Assembly: GCA_018433975.1 (NCBI GenBank)
Contig: JAHDQE010000016.1
Coordinates: 1 to 64,000, forward strand
Length of the DNA stretch: 64,000 nt
DNA from: Ornatilinea sp.
GTDB taxonomy: Bacteria > Chloroflexota > Anaerolineae > Anaerolineales > Anaerolineaceae
Reading direction: 5' to 3'
Part shown: piece after piece, positions 53,398 through 61,327 of the stretch
Numbering within the stretch: position 1 is the first letter of the stretch
Layout: each line of letters starts with the position of its first letter
The notes under the pieces: model-generated
Databases searched by the model: none
What the model saw: only the letters and a program-made list of their open reading frames with translations
Told to the model about the DNA's origin: nothing
Translations under genes and position numbers: made by a program

Positions 53398-53502
53398 GAA
53401 ACCGAGTTTTTTCGAAAAACTCGGTTTCTTATTCGCTGTTCCTCACCTGGAACCCACTCCCCATGCGAACCCATGTAGAGCCGCCCCGCCGGGCGGCTCT
53501 AT
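53398..53502. repeat. two dispersed palindromes
   Basis: 53398-53430: AGAAACCGAGTTTTTT/AAAAACTCGGTTTCTT. 53475-53502: GTAGAGCCGCCCC/GGGCGGCTCTAT, a compensated variant of the GTAGAGACGCC palindrome. 53156-53397 holds no gene. Confidence 0.75.
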
Positions 53503-53545
53503 GTATCACTCTGTAATAAAATCAACTCGCCTAGCAGTGCCTACT

Positions 53546-53694
53546 AGGGCAAGCGCATTCTCCAAATTCTGGTCACAACCTTTCCACTTTCGTTTCAATA
53601 ATGGCAGTACTAAAACCAATTGGACCTATTTTATGCTGAAAAATTGGTTATTTTGATAGTTATTTTCCACAAGAAATTAGAATGCGATTGCCCT
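53546..53694. mobile_element. MITE-like element with 16-bp terminal inverted repeats
   Basis: Left end AGGGCAAGCGCATTCT (53546-53561), right end AGAATGCGATTGCCCT (53679-53694), 15 of 16 matched as inverted repeats. The 149-bp body has no gene. Flanks CAGTGCCTAC and CAGTACCTAC could be a diverged target duplication. The right 84 bp recur in opposite orientation at 61328-61411. Confidence 0.65.
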
Positions 53695-53714
53695 ACAGTA
53701 CCTACCATATCAAC

Positions 53715-53850
53715 TTGCGGTTGGAAACATAGTGAAATATACTATAAATTACTTTCTTTTGGGGTTATTTGTAAGTATCCATTGAGTGGGGTATTTTATA
53801 CATCAATGATATTTTGTTTAATATTTTTCGCTAGTTAGTTTTGTACTGAA
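53715..53850 (+). promoter_or_regulatory. promoter-leader module, copy 19
   Basis: -35 TTGCGG (53715-53720), 17-nt spacer, -10 TATACT (53738-53743), then TTGGGGTTATTTGTAAG. The tail CGCTAGTTAGTTTTGTACTG is diverged. No hairpin. Confidence 0.75.
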
Positions 53851-53905
53851 GAGTTACAACATATAAAGGTTAGCCCATCTCAGTTTACGCAGGAGGACAT
53901 GTGAC

Positions 53906-54364
53906 ATGTTTAAAAATATAGATTGGTTCGATTTTGTTGTTGGTGGAATCATTATAGGCTTTATCGTGAACCTCGCAGCAAATTTTGCACAACCTGTAAT
54001 AGAGCAATGGTGGATTCGATACAATACATCACGGCGAAATAAAAACGAAGCCATAAAACGAGCTTTTGATGAAAGAGTAGAAAACCTAATCAACAATAAA
54101 CATGAAGAGATAATTGCACGGATACAAGCTAATAGGCTTGCTACCTTTGGGATTTTTATGACACTTCTTGGCATACAACCAACATTATTTAGTATCATGC
54201 TCATGCTTCAACGATCAAGTGGAATATTCTCAATATTCTTGTTCGTGAGCATAATAATAGGGGTTTTGGGATTTGGTAGGGCATACAACGCATTTATTGA
54301 GCGAAATAACATAGTTCAGATTCTTAATGCAGTAGATAAAAAACTCGGCAGAAACTTCCGCTAA
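53906..54364 (+). CDS. membrane protein with cytoplasmic helical loop
   Basis: A 152-residue protein with AGGAGG before the ATG. A first helix (FDFVVGGIIIGFIVNLAANF) is followed by a basic/acidic coiled segment (SRRNKNEAIKRAFDERVENL, NNKHEEIIARIQA), then two helices (FGIFMTLLGIQPTLFSIMLM and SIFLFVSIIIGVLGFG). No family recognised. AT-rich and typical of a transferred gene. It has its own module upstream. Confidence 0.65.
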   Translation: MFKNIDWFDFVVGGIIIGFIVNLAANFAQPVIEQWWIRYNTSRRNKNEAIKRAFDERVENLINNKHEEIIARIQANRLATFGIFMTLLGIQPTLFSIMLMLQRSSGIFSIFLFVSIIIGVLGFGRAYNAFIERNNIVQILNAVDKKLGRNFR

Positions 54365-54483
54365 TCGATAATTAATCATTGATAAAACTGCAATAAAAGC
54401 ACATTTACCAATGGAGCAAGTTGTAGCGAATAGAATATACAATATAGTTTTTTCTAAGCAAGTCAACAGAAATTGCCGACAGC

Positions 54484-54657
54484 TTGCATTTTCAAAATGA
54501 GGGGAATATACTATTTTTTACCTATCAGTGGGGTTATTTATTGGTGAATGGTGAGAAGTGGGCTTGCCATTTTTATTTTTCACTTGCGGATTGTCTGTTT
54601 CATATCTTTTATAAGGTTGTTATACAGAAAAATTGCAGTAGATCAAATAAGTTAGGC
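54484..54657 (+). promoter_or_regulatory. promoter-leader module, copy 20 (full length)
   Basis: -35 TTGCAT (54484-54489), 17-nt spacer, -10 TATACT (54507-54512). Hairpin ATGGTGAG (54548-54555)/CTTGCCAT (54563-54570), then TTTTATTTTTC. The tail ends GTTAGGC (54651-54657) exactly, 25 nt before the ATG. Confidence 0.92.
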
Positions 54658-54682
54658 TTTAGGTCTCATTTAGGAGCATTAG

Positions 54683-56221
54683 ATGGGTATCAAAAATGAG
54701 TTGCTTTCCTTTCTTAATCTCAATATTAAAGAAAAAGGCACCAAAACACGCAACATAGAGATAATTGCATACTATTACGGCTTTAGAGGATCTTCGTGGC
54801 CAACACTTGATGAAACAGCAAGAGAATTTAACATTGGAACCCGTGAACGAATAAGGCAAATTATTGATGACAATTTTAGAAATATTGTGGATTTAGTTTA
54901 CATCCCATCAATAGTAAAAATTGGAGAAGTTGTTGAAAGCAACCCGTTTTGGATACAAGCTGAGTTGGAGAATAAACTTATTGAACTAGAAGTTATTAAA
55001 AACATCTTCAGCATTCGAGGTTTGTTTAACTTGATAGAAGATGTGGGAATAGATAATAGATACAAGATTTATTCTCCAGATTTGAAGGAAGCAACAAGAA
55101 GTTCAATAGCTAGATATGAACAGAATTTCATTATTAAAAATTCTGAAATCAAAAAAATTAAATCAATTTATAAGAAAGCCCAAAATATTCCAGGCATGAG
55201 TGGAATTTCAAATTTAAAACACTTAGAAGATGAAATCACAGATTTTAGCATTTATTCCACCATAATAAGAGATTTGATTAAGTACTCTGAAAATGCTTGG
55301 ATAAAGGCCTATGGTGATAATTTTTGGTATTTGTTTGAAAATAAGCATAACACCCTCATAAATTATAGTGAGAAAATATTCACGGTTATTGATAACTGTG
55401 ATGTAAAAAGACTTGCTGAGACATATAGAAATGCTCTTAACCGGCGCACTTATAAATTCCCATACCCACCTGTTGAGATAATTACCGAATATCTGAGAAG
55501 TTCTATTTATTTCGAAAACAACCAAGACACACTAACCTTTATAGGCGAGACCACTCCATTAAACGAAATAGAAAAAGATGTTGTTGAATACCTCAAAGCT
55601 AAAGGTTCTGTAAAATATCCGGAATTTCGCGATCATCTAATCACCAAAGGACATGGAAACGCACATACAGATAAAGTTATCATGTCATCTCCATTTGTTC
55701 ATGTTGATAAAAGTAAGGGACGCCTTAATTATGAATATACTCTTGTAAGTAAAATTAAAGAAACTGTGTCTCAAAATGCTATGTTGAATGATAGATACAG
55801 ACAATTTGTTTTGAAACTGAGAAACATATCTGATAGAGGTACCGATGAACCAGTAGAACAGAAAAGGCGCAGAGAGCAGAAAATATTACAACAGTGGTTA
55901 TTTGATGGTAAGGATCAGGAAAGATGTGCAATTTGTGGAAATAAATACAGCGTAGATGCGCTAGTAACCGCGCACAAAAAGAAGAGAGCCAATTGTAATG
56001 AAGCCGAACGTCTTGATCCATATATAGTTATGCCAGTTTGTGTTTTCGGATGTGATTACCTTTATGAAAACAAACACATTTATATTGAAGACGGAGTTAT
56101 AAAAGCTGGTTTGCCAATAAAATATGATGGTCAAGAACAGAAAATAATTAAAATGCTCGTAGGTCGAAAAATTGATAAAGAATGGCAAAAAGGACGGAAG
56201 ACATATTTTGAACCGGTCTAA
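54683..56221 (+). CDS. sigma-region-4-like HTH protein with C-terminal HNH nuclease domain
   Basis: A 512-residue protein after AGGAG. Residues about 25-65 (SWPTLDETAREFNIGTRERI and RQIIDDNF) look like a sigma-70 region 4 helix-turn-helix. The middle (70-400) is helical and unknown. The C-terminus (about 415-512) has RCAICGNKYSVDALVTAHKK, then DPYIVMPVCVFGCDYLYEN: Cys pairs and a His as in HNH nucleases (CxxC, AH, CxxxC). A DNA-binding nuclease with a possible defence role is suggested by analogy with other HNH restriction-type proteins. AT-rich, single gene in its unit. Confidence 0.65.
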   Translation: MGIKNELLSFLNLNIKEKGTKTRNIEIIAYYYGFRGSSWPTLDETAREFNIGTRERIRQIIDDNFRNIVDLVYIPSIVKIGEVVESNPFWIQAELENKLIELEVIKNIFSIRGLFNLIEDVGIDNRYKIYSPDLKEATRSSIARYEQNFIIKNSEIKKIKSIYKKAQNIPGMSGISNLKHLEDEITDFSIYSTIIRDLIKYSENAWIKAYGDNFWYLFENKHNTLINYSEKIFTVIDNCDVKRLAETYRNALNRRTYKFPYPPVEIITEYLRSSIYFENNQDTLTFIGETTPLNEIEKDVVEYLKAKGSVKYPEFRDHLITKGHGNAHTDKVIMSSPFVHVDKSKGRLNYEYTLVSKIKETVSQNAMLNDRYRQFVLKLRNISDRGTDEPVEQKRRREQKILQQWLFDGKDQERCAICGNKYSVDALVTAHKKKRANCNEAERLDPYIVMPVCVFGCDYLYENKHIYIEDGVIKAGLPIKYDGQEQKIIKMLVGRKIDKEWQKGRKTYFEPV

Positions 56222-56322
56222 CACAGTGTGCACTCGACAAGTACGGGCAACCTAGTATTTTTGTGCCAGTGAGTGCGGCTTGGGGTTTGTATTGGCAAGC
56301 GGCCGCAGTTTTTAGCGGCGGC

Positions 56323-56494
56323 TTGTATTTGGAAAAGCCGGGTCATATAATGGGATTACTTATTAGTGGGTAGTTTATTGGTGGATGGTGAGCAGCGAGC
56401 TTGCCATTTTTGTTTCTTCATCTGCAAATGATCTGGTTAATATCCTTCACGGGTTTGTTGTAAAGAATGATTGCAGGTTATCCAATAGTTGGGC
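56323..56494 (+). promoter_or_regulatory. promoter-leader module, copy 21 (full length)
   Basis: -35 TTGTAT (56323-56328) in a CAAGCGGCCGC...GCGGCGGCTTG hairpin, 17-nt spacer, -10 TATAAT (56346-56351). Leader stem ATGGTGAG (56385-56392)/CTTGCCAT (56400-56407), then TTTTGTTTCTTC. Tail GCAGGTTATCCAATAGTTGG, ending GTTGGGC (56488-56494). The upstream arm begins at the stop codon of the nuclease gene (GTCTAACACAGTGTGCACTC). Confidence 0.92.
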
Positions 56495-56602
56495 GCCAAT
56501 TAGAATGAGGAATCTTTTTCTTATTGAGAAGTGTGTAAGTACCAACTTTTTAAGTATCGCTCTTATTATTTACTGATTCTGCGTATAAAAGGAGGTTGTT
56601 AA

Positions 56603-56908
56603 ATGGGTGAGGTAAAAAGTTGGATGGGAATTTCCGCAGGAAGTATTGATGAAGAGGGAGGAGTGCATAGCATCATTGGCATTAAGGTTGGTTGGGTTGA
56701 CGAAAGCGGAGATGTATATAACTTATTTAACATGAAGGTTGGCAATGTTGATCAAGATGGAACAATAAAAAGTTTTCTTGGAATAAAAATGGGATCTGTT
56801 CAACGGGACGGGACAATCAAATCACTATTAAATATTCCAGTTGGAAAAGCTGATCCTTCCGATGGGATTATTAGGATAGGTGCTGCCGGATTATTATTGC
56901 TACTCTAA
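56603..56908 (+). CDS. small beta-repeat protein (five-fold beta-flower-like)
   Basis: A 101-residue protein with AGGAGG before the ATG. It is built of about five repeats of GxVDxDGxIxSxxGIKxG: ISAGSIDEEGGVHSIIG, IKVGWVDESGDVYNLFN, MKVGNVDQDGTIKSFLG, IKMGSVQRDGTIKSLLN, then IPVGKADPSDG. Each would be a beta strand pair, as in the five-fold beta-flower domains of some small secreted or phage-like proteins. It ends in a leucine run (GAAGLLLLL). Function unknown. Confidence 0.6.
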   Translation: MGEVKSWMGISAGSIDEEGGVHSIIGIKVGWVDESGDVYNLFNMKVGNVDQDGTIKSFLGIKMGSVQRDGTIKSLLNIPVGKADPSDGIIRIGAAGLLLLL

Positions 56909-57072
56909 AAAGCGGCGGAGAATAAATATTGATAAAGGAAAATGATAGGCGGCCAACAAAGCGTATATCCGACAGATGGGAGTAGCTCCGAAGGCCCGCG
57001 GCGCGGTGCTTTATGCCAGTGAGTGCGGCTTGAGCTTTGTTCTGGCAAGCAACCGTATTCTTTCCCGGAGGC

Positions 57073-57231
57073 TTGCATTTCCAAAATGAGGGGAATATAC
57101 TATTTTTACTTATGAGTGGGGCAGTTTATTGGTGAGTAGCCAGCTTGCCATTTTTTCAATGCGGAGAATCTGTTTTATACCTTTCACTGGGATGTTCTAC
57201 AGAATAATAGCAGCATATCTAATCGTTAGGC
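57073..57231 (+). promoter_or_regulatory. promoter-leader module, copy 22
   Basis: -35 TTGCAT (57073-57078), 17-nt spacer, -10 TATACT (57096-57101). The hairpin is shortened (CAGCTTGCCATTTTTT remains). The tail ends exactly GTTAGGC (57225-57231), 21 nt before the ATG. The upstream arm, from GGCCAACAAAGCG at about 56951, includes GCGCGGTGCTTTATGCCAGT. Confidence 0.9.
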
Positions 57232-57252
57232 CGATGAAAGGATGTCTCGAAT

Positions 57253-57948
57253 ATGAAAACAGGAAGCGTATTTCAGAGACCGGGCTTCCGCTCTCAGGAT
57301 CGAACCATGGGAATAGTCGGAGCCTGGACTGTCTTCGTTGTGAATGAGGCATACGCTGTTACCTCAGGTCTCGGCTATCTCTCTATCAAGGCCCCCTCTG
57401 ATCCAATCAGCGATCCGTACCTCTCCATCATGTCTTTGCTCATTGTTCTGATGGCCCCTTTCCTCGTCATCACGATGGTAGCCGTTCATACCTACGCGGC
57501 GCCCGAGTACAAGCGCTACAGCCTGGCTGCCCTTGTATTCATGATCCTTCTCGCAGGCATCACATCCAGCGTTAATTTCGCCCTGTTCGCCGTCGCCCGA
57601 CAACCCACCCCCCTATCATCACAGTGGGTCCTGTCGTATACCACCTCCGAATGGCCGCCATTGCCGCAAGCGCTGGACTTTTTTGCCTGGGACTGGTTCT
57701 TTGCGTTTTCTATGCTCTTCGCGTCCCCTGTGTTTCGGGGCGGCAGATTGGAGAACGCGGTGCGCGTGCTCATGCTCCTCACCACCGTCCTGTGCTTCCT
57801 GGCACTTGCATGGTTCCCGGTTTCACCTTCCCAGGCCACCCTTATCGGAACCATCGGCTGGGGAGTAGCCGGCCCAATTGTGTTCCTGCTGCTGGCGAAC
57901 CTCTTTACCCGCATCCGGCCCGACCCTGGCCCGTCCCCGGCGGCCTGA
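57253..57948 (+). CDS. GC-rich polytopic membrane protein of unknown function
   Basis: A 231-residue protein with AAAGGA before the ATG and six or so membrane helices (LSIMSLLIVLMAPFLVITMV; SLAALVFMILLAGITSSV; FFAWDWFFAFSMLFASPV; VLMLLTTVLCFLALAWF; LIGTIGWGVAGPIVFLLLAN). No family named. The gene is clearly more GC-rich than the neighbours at 54683 and 56603, so it has a separate origin while sharing the same promoter-leader module. Confidence 0.65.
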   Translation: MKTGSVFQRPGFRSQDRTMGIVGAWTVFVVNEAYAVTSGLGYLSIKAPSDPISDPYLSIMSLLIVLMAPFLVITMVAVHTYAAPEYKRYSLAALVFMILLAGITSSVNFALFAVARQPTPLSSQWVLSYTTSEWPPLPQALDFFAWDWFFAFSMLFASPVFRGGRLENAVRVLMLLTTVLCFLALAWFPVSPSQATLIGTIGWGVAGPIVFLLLANLFTRIRPDPGPSPAA

Positions 57949-58051
57949 CACAGTTGCAGTGCCACAAAAAAACCGACATGGTTTGTTTGTGCTAATGAGC
58001 GTGGCCTGGGGTTTGTTCTGGCAAGCGGTCGGTGGTGTTGTTGCCAGCGGC

Positions 58052-58223
58052 TTGCGTTTGGGTAGCCAGGGGAATATACTATGAATACACATTAGCAGAG
58101 TAATTTTCTGTTGAATGGCGAGCGTTGGGCTTGCCATTTTTGTTTTTTGATTTGCGGAGGGTCTGAGTCTGTCCTTCAGAGTTTTTTTATAAAGTATAAT
58201 TTTTGGTTATCTGCAAGTTAGAA
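58052..58223 (+). promoter_or_regulatory. promoter-leader module, copy 23
   Basis: -35 TTGCGT (58052-58057), 17-nt spacer with AGGGGAA, -10 TATACT (58075-58080). Leader hairpin ATGGCGAG...CTTGCCAT (about 58115-58138) with TTTTGTTTTTTG; the C:G pair replaces the usual T:G wobble. Tail ends CAAGTTAGAA (58223). Confidence 0.88.
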
Positions 58224-58249
58224 GGACAGCCTAAAACCAAGGAGAAAAA

Positions 58250-58972
58250 ATGTCGCAACCAGAACAATTTACCGATACCAATACTACAGATTCTCGCTGG
58301 CATTGGCTCTATAAAGTGGCTGGCATATCAGCCCTGGTCACAGCCGTGCTTATCGTGGTTCAGATGATCGTTTTCATCCTCTGGCCGCCACCCAGCACCG
58401 CCATCGATTACTTCAAGTTGTTTCAAGACAATGCGCTTCTGGGATTCCTGTCGCTTGATCTCTTGTATGTTATCGACAATGTCCTCTTGATCCCGATTCT
58501 ACTCGCCCTCTATGTTGCTCTCCGAAGGACTAATGAAACTTTCATGCTAATCGGTACGGCCCTTGGCTTCGTCGGGATTGCCGCCCTCTTCGCATCCAAC
58601 CCGGCCGCTAACATGCACTTCCTCAGCAGACAATACGCGGCTGCGACCACGGATGCACAGCGCGCGCCCTTGCTCGCAGCAGGGGAAGCGATGCTGGCTG
58701 TCAACGCCGGCACAGCCTACCATATCTCTTTGATCCTCGGCTCCGTTGCATTGGTGATCATCCCCATCGTTATGCTGCAAAGTAAAATCTTCAGCAAGGC
58801 AACCGGTTATATGGGAATTCTGGCTAATGTACTCGCATTTGGCTTTTATGTACCCAGGATAGGCATTTACATCCTGCTCTTTTCCGTCATATTCTTGTTG
58901 GTGTGGTATATCCTGATTACCCGAACACTGTTCCAGCTAGGTCGGGACATGCCGAAAGAAGAGTTGCAATGA
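58250..58972 (+). CDS. DUF4386-like membrane protein
   Basis: A 240-residue protein after AAGGAG with about seven helices: VAGISALVTAVLIVVQMIVF, DNVLLIPILLALYVAL, MLIGTALGFVGIAALFA, TAYHISLILGSVALVIIPIV, MGILANVLAFGFYVP and IYILLFSVIFLLVWYILI. The layout resembles the DUF4386 group of polytopic proteins with no known function. It is GC-moderate. The stop is followed by CTCAACACCGCGTGCACCGG, resembling an attC left half. Confidence 0.6.
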   Translation: MSQPEQFTDTNTTDSRWHWLYKVAGISALVTAVLIVVQMIVFILWPPPSTAIDYFKLFQDNALLGFLSLDLLYVIDNVLLIPILLALYVALRRTNETFMLIGTALGFVGIAALFASNPAANMHFLSRQYAAATTDAQRAPLLAAGEAMLAVNAGTAYHISLILGSVALVIIPIVMLQSKIFSKATGYMGILANVLAFGFYVPRIGIYILLFSVIFLLVWYILITRTLFQLGRDMPKEELQ

Positions 58973-59125
58973 AACGATCGAGGAGCGGTTGAAAGAAAAG
59001 TTCCTCAACACCGCGTGCACCGGATAAGCGCGGGCTGCGCCTGAGAGTAAGCGGCGCGGTTTGGTTGTGGTAGTGTTCGCAGCCTGGGTTTGGAGTTGCA
59101 AGCCGCCGGAGTATTTGGTGGCGGC

Positions 59126-59154
59126 TTGCGTTTGTGGAGGGTCGGGAATATACT
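59126..59154 (+). promoter_or_regulatory. promoter of the module, copy 24 (variant leader)
   Basis: -35 TTGCGT (59126-59131), 17-nt spacer, -10 TATACT (59149-59154). The leader is a variant with GTGGGGTGGTTTCTATGTATG and CTACATTTTCACAG, shared with copy 27 (62958). Confidence 0.8.
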
Positions 59155-59265
59155 ATTAACGGTCGGTCGTGGGGTGGTTTCTATGTATGCTGAACGGGGA
59201 ATTTCCATTTGTTTCTACATTTTCACAGTTCTGTCATATCCTCTCACCTGGCTTGTTGATGGATG

Positions 59266-59325
59266 AAATATGGTGCGGTCGGTCATACCCTGAAGGGCAC
59301 TTAAAAACAACTGCACCCTACGGAC
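59266..59325 (+). repeat. ACCCTGAAGGGCACTTAA repeat, copy 1
   Basis: GGTCATACCCTGAAGGGCAC followed by TTAAAAACAACTGC recurs at 62399 and, changed, at 8620. Here it stands in the leader of the 59361 gene; at 62399 it supplies a stop codon. Confidence 0.75.
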
Positions 59326-59360
59326 TGACTTTTCAAAAGGCCTACTTTAAGGAGAAAAAT

Positions 59361-59945
59361 ATGGCACGATTGACAGCGTCTGTGAGGCAAAGAATCCTAG
59401 AGCAGAACGAAGGTTTCACAACTAGAACATATTATGATGCAAAAAACTTCAGAGAAGAAAGGATATACACAATTTCAGGTGGAATGCTTCATGTACGTTC
59501 TGTAGGAAAAACATCTTGGGCTGATAGCCGTTTTGACAATGAATGGATTGCTAGTGACGAGGAAGCACATAGATTTTTATACAAGCATCAATCAGAAATG
59601 AATCTTGATGAACTGGATATTACTGAAGATAGAAAAAAAGAAATTCGACAGGCAACTTCAATTACAAAACAAAAAATAAATAAGTTAGAAGATGAAGATT
59701 TAGCAATTGAGAGTGATAGCTACTTTAATGAAGATGCAGGTACAACAGATGCCAATGATGACGATATTGTTGTGGCTGTAGGTATGTTACTTATAGCAGG
59801 ATTGGTTTATGGGACTTATGAAGTGGCTCCCTCTATTAATCATTGGTGGCATGATAAGGCCGTACCCAGCCTAAAAAAAATGAAGAATAAGGTTACTGGC
59901 AAAGCAGAAAAAACAGAAGAAGAGACTGAATTAAAAGCAGGCTAA
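59361..59945 (+). CDS. small protein with C-terminal membrane helix
   Basis: A 194-residue protein; ATG 59361 has AAGGAG 6 nt upstream (earlier in-frame starts lie in repeats). Residues 1-55 resemble a compact basic/beta domain (VRQRILEQNEGFTTRTYYD, GGMLHVRSVGKTSWADSRFD). The middle is acidic. A membrane helix (IVVAVGMLLIAGLVYGTYEV) lies at about residue 135-155, and the C-terminus is basic/acidic (KKMKNKVTGKAEKTEEE). No family named. Its stop codon overlaps the left arm of the attC-like site. Confidence 0.6.
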   Translation: MARLTASVRQRILEQNEGFTTRTYYDAKNFREERIYTISGGMLHVRSVGKTSWADSRFDNEWIASDEEAHRFLYKHQSEMNLDELDITEDRKKEIRQATSITKQKINKLEDEDLAIESDSYFNEDAGTTDANDDDIVVAVGMLLIAGLVYGTYEVAPSINHWWHDKAVPSLKKMKNKVTGKAEKTEEETELKAG

Positions 59946-60063
59946 CCCAAGCTGCACCTGACCCGGCGGCGCTGCGCTTCCGCCTTGGTGAGGGTCGGAC
60001 GAAAAATCCGTGCCAGTGGGATCTTGGGTACTCACCGCCGGGCAGGTGAGCACATCGTTATCA
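59940..60063 (+). other. attC-like integron recombination site
   Basis: The stop codon lies inside GGCTAAC (R''-like), then CACCTG (59955-59960), one unpaired A, CCCGGCGG (59962-59969). On the right: CCGCCGGG (60035-60042), CAGGTG (60043-60048) and GTTATC (60057-60062, R'-like). Arms pair perfectly over 6 and 8 bp with one extrahelical base, and the central loop is about 65 nt. This is the layout of attC. The boxes differ from GTTRRRY at one or two bases. Confidence 0.65.
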
Positions 60064-60110
60064 GTTGATTTTACAACTTGCATACCGCCTGAACTGAAAA
60101 TAATAGTGCC

Positions 60111-60225
60111 AGGTTAGTAGTTCAATCCCACTTTGAGCAGACTTTTTATAATAGGTGCACCTGTTCCAAATGCGCCTCTGTATTTTTAAACTCCGGTGAT
60201 GGTGGGCTTGGGTTCTCCGGTGTCC
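60111..60225 (+). repeat. T-arm-like repeat, copy D
   Basis: GGTTAGTAGTTCAATCCC, then ACTTTTTATAATAGGTGCAC and ATGCGCC hairpin, TATTTTTAAACTCC, then CCGGTGATGGTGGGCTTGGG. It shares the order of parts with 41675, 48775 and 51637. Confidence 0.5.
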
Positions 60226-60293
60226 GGATCCACGGCAGCGGGATCTATTCCGCTGGGGGTGTTTGATTTATGGCTCTTGCGCTCCAGGTAGTG

Positions 60294-60436
60294 TGTAGGA
60301 TGGGTGAAGCGAAACCCATCATCCAACCATTGGAGATTCGCGTCCCTCGTCCCGAAGGGCGGCGGCGTGGTTTGGGTTTGCCAGTGTTCGCGGCCTGGGT
60401 GTGGGGGTGCAAGCGGCCGCAGTTTTTGGCGGCGGC
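60294..60436 (+). repeat. REP variant and upstream arm of module copy 25
   Basis: GTAGGATGGGTGAAGCGAAA with CCCATCATCC (60294-60324) is a diverged RAYT-type REP. Then CGTCCCTCGTCCCGAAGGGC leads to GGCGGCGTGGTTTGG and the AAGCGGCCGC...GCGGCGGCTT hairpin just before the -35. Confidence 0.7.
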
Positions 60437-60609
60437 TTGTATTTGGATAGCCAGAGTCATACAATGTGATTACTTATTTGTGGGGTTATTTATTGGTGAA
60501 TGGTAAGCAGCGAGCTTGCCATTTTTGTTTCTTCACTTGCGGACGATCTGGTTAATATCCTTCATGGTCTTGTTGTTAAAAATAATTGCAGGTTGTCCAA
60601 TAGCTGACC
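60437..60609 (+). promoter_or_regulatory. promoter-leader module, copy 25 (full length)
   Basis: -35 TTGTAT (60437-60442), 17-nt spacer, -10 TACAAT (60460-60465). Leader hairpin ATGGTAAG (60500-60507)/CTTGCCAT (60515-60522), then TTTTGTTTCTTC. Tail CAGGTTGTCCAATAGCTGAC (ends 60609). Confidence 0.88.
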
Positions 60610-60751
60610 TGCATCTTGCAAATTAAAGTAAGTGAAAATTGTCAAAACCGTGTCGATAGTTAAGTGAGAAAACATGCTTCAATCTTTTCTTGATATAAAT
60701 GGTCATCACAAAAGTAAAAATAGATCTTCCTCATTGAAAAGAGAATATGAG

Positions 60752-61264
60752 ATGAATACAGATTTTTACGACCCGAAACTTGAAAGCTTAAGATTTCAAC
60801 TTGAAATTCTCAAGTCTGAACTCGAAAGCATTGACAAAACTATTGAGCGAATTGATGAAATCACCCAAACAATAAAGAATTGGGCTATTGTAACTTGGGC
60901 AGGCATTATTTCAATAGCGGCTGGTCAGCTTGAATTAAGAAAATACATCATTTTCACTGCGATTTTGCCCTTTGTGTTTTGGTATAGTGATGGTCATTGG
61001 CGGCATCTTCAAAGACGTTCTACATTTCGGGCTATAAAAATTAAAGAGTTCCTCAATGATGAAAGATTACAAAAATCATTTGAGCAGAAAAAACTTGTTG
61101 ATTTTATTGTCTACGACCCAATAGGGCGTCAATATAAAAGACTTCCCGAATACAAAAAACATGTTTCCACTTGGCACTGCCTAAATTTTTTAGAAGTACG
61201 AAATTTTTATCTTGGTTTAATTGGAATAAGTATTGTGTTAGGTGTTATTTTCAACTTCTTATAG
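60752..61264 (+). CDS. coiled-coil membrane protein of unknown function
   Basis: A 170-residue protein. ATG 60752 begins the conserved-looking NTDFYDPKLESLRFQLEILK coiled coil (residues 7-50); an in-frame ATG at 60674 is the alternative, 64 nt after the module tail, and cannot be excluded. Two helices (WAIVTWAGIISIAAGQL and YIIFTAILPFVFWYSDG), a basic soluble part (HWRHLQRRSTFRAIKIKEFL) and a C-terminal helix (FYLGLIGISIVLGVIFNFL) follow. The organisation recalls small 2-TM plus coiled-coil proteins of defence islands, but no specific family is named. Confidence 0.6.
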   Translation: MNTDFYDPKLESLRFQLEILKSELESIDKTIERIDEITQTIKNWAIVTWAGIISIAAGQLELRKYIIFTAILPFVFWYSDGHWRHLQRRSTFRAIKIKEFLNDERLQKSFEQKKLVDFIVYDPIGRQYKRLPEYKKHVSTWHCLNFLEVRNFYLGLIGISIVLGVIFNFL

Positions 61265-61327
61265 TTTTCATTATTACAAGGATATGTGTCTTTATAGAGA
61301 AAAGCAAACTAACAAAGCATGTATCTC

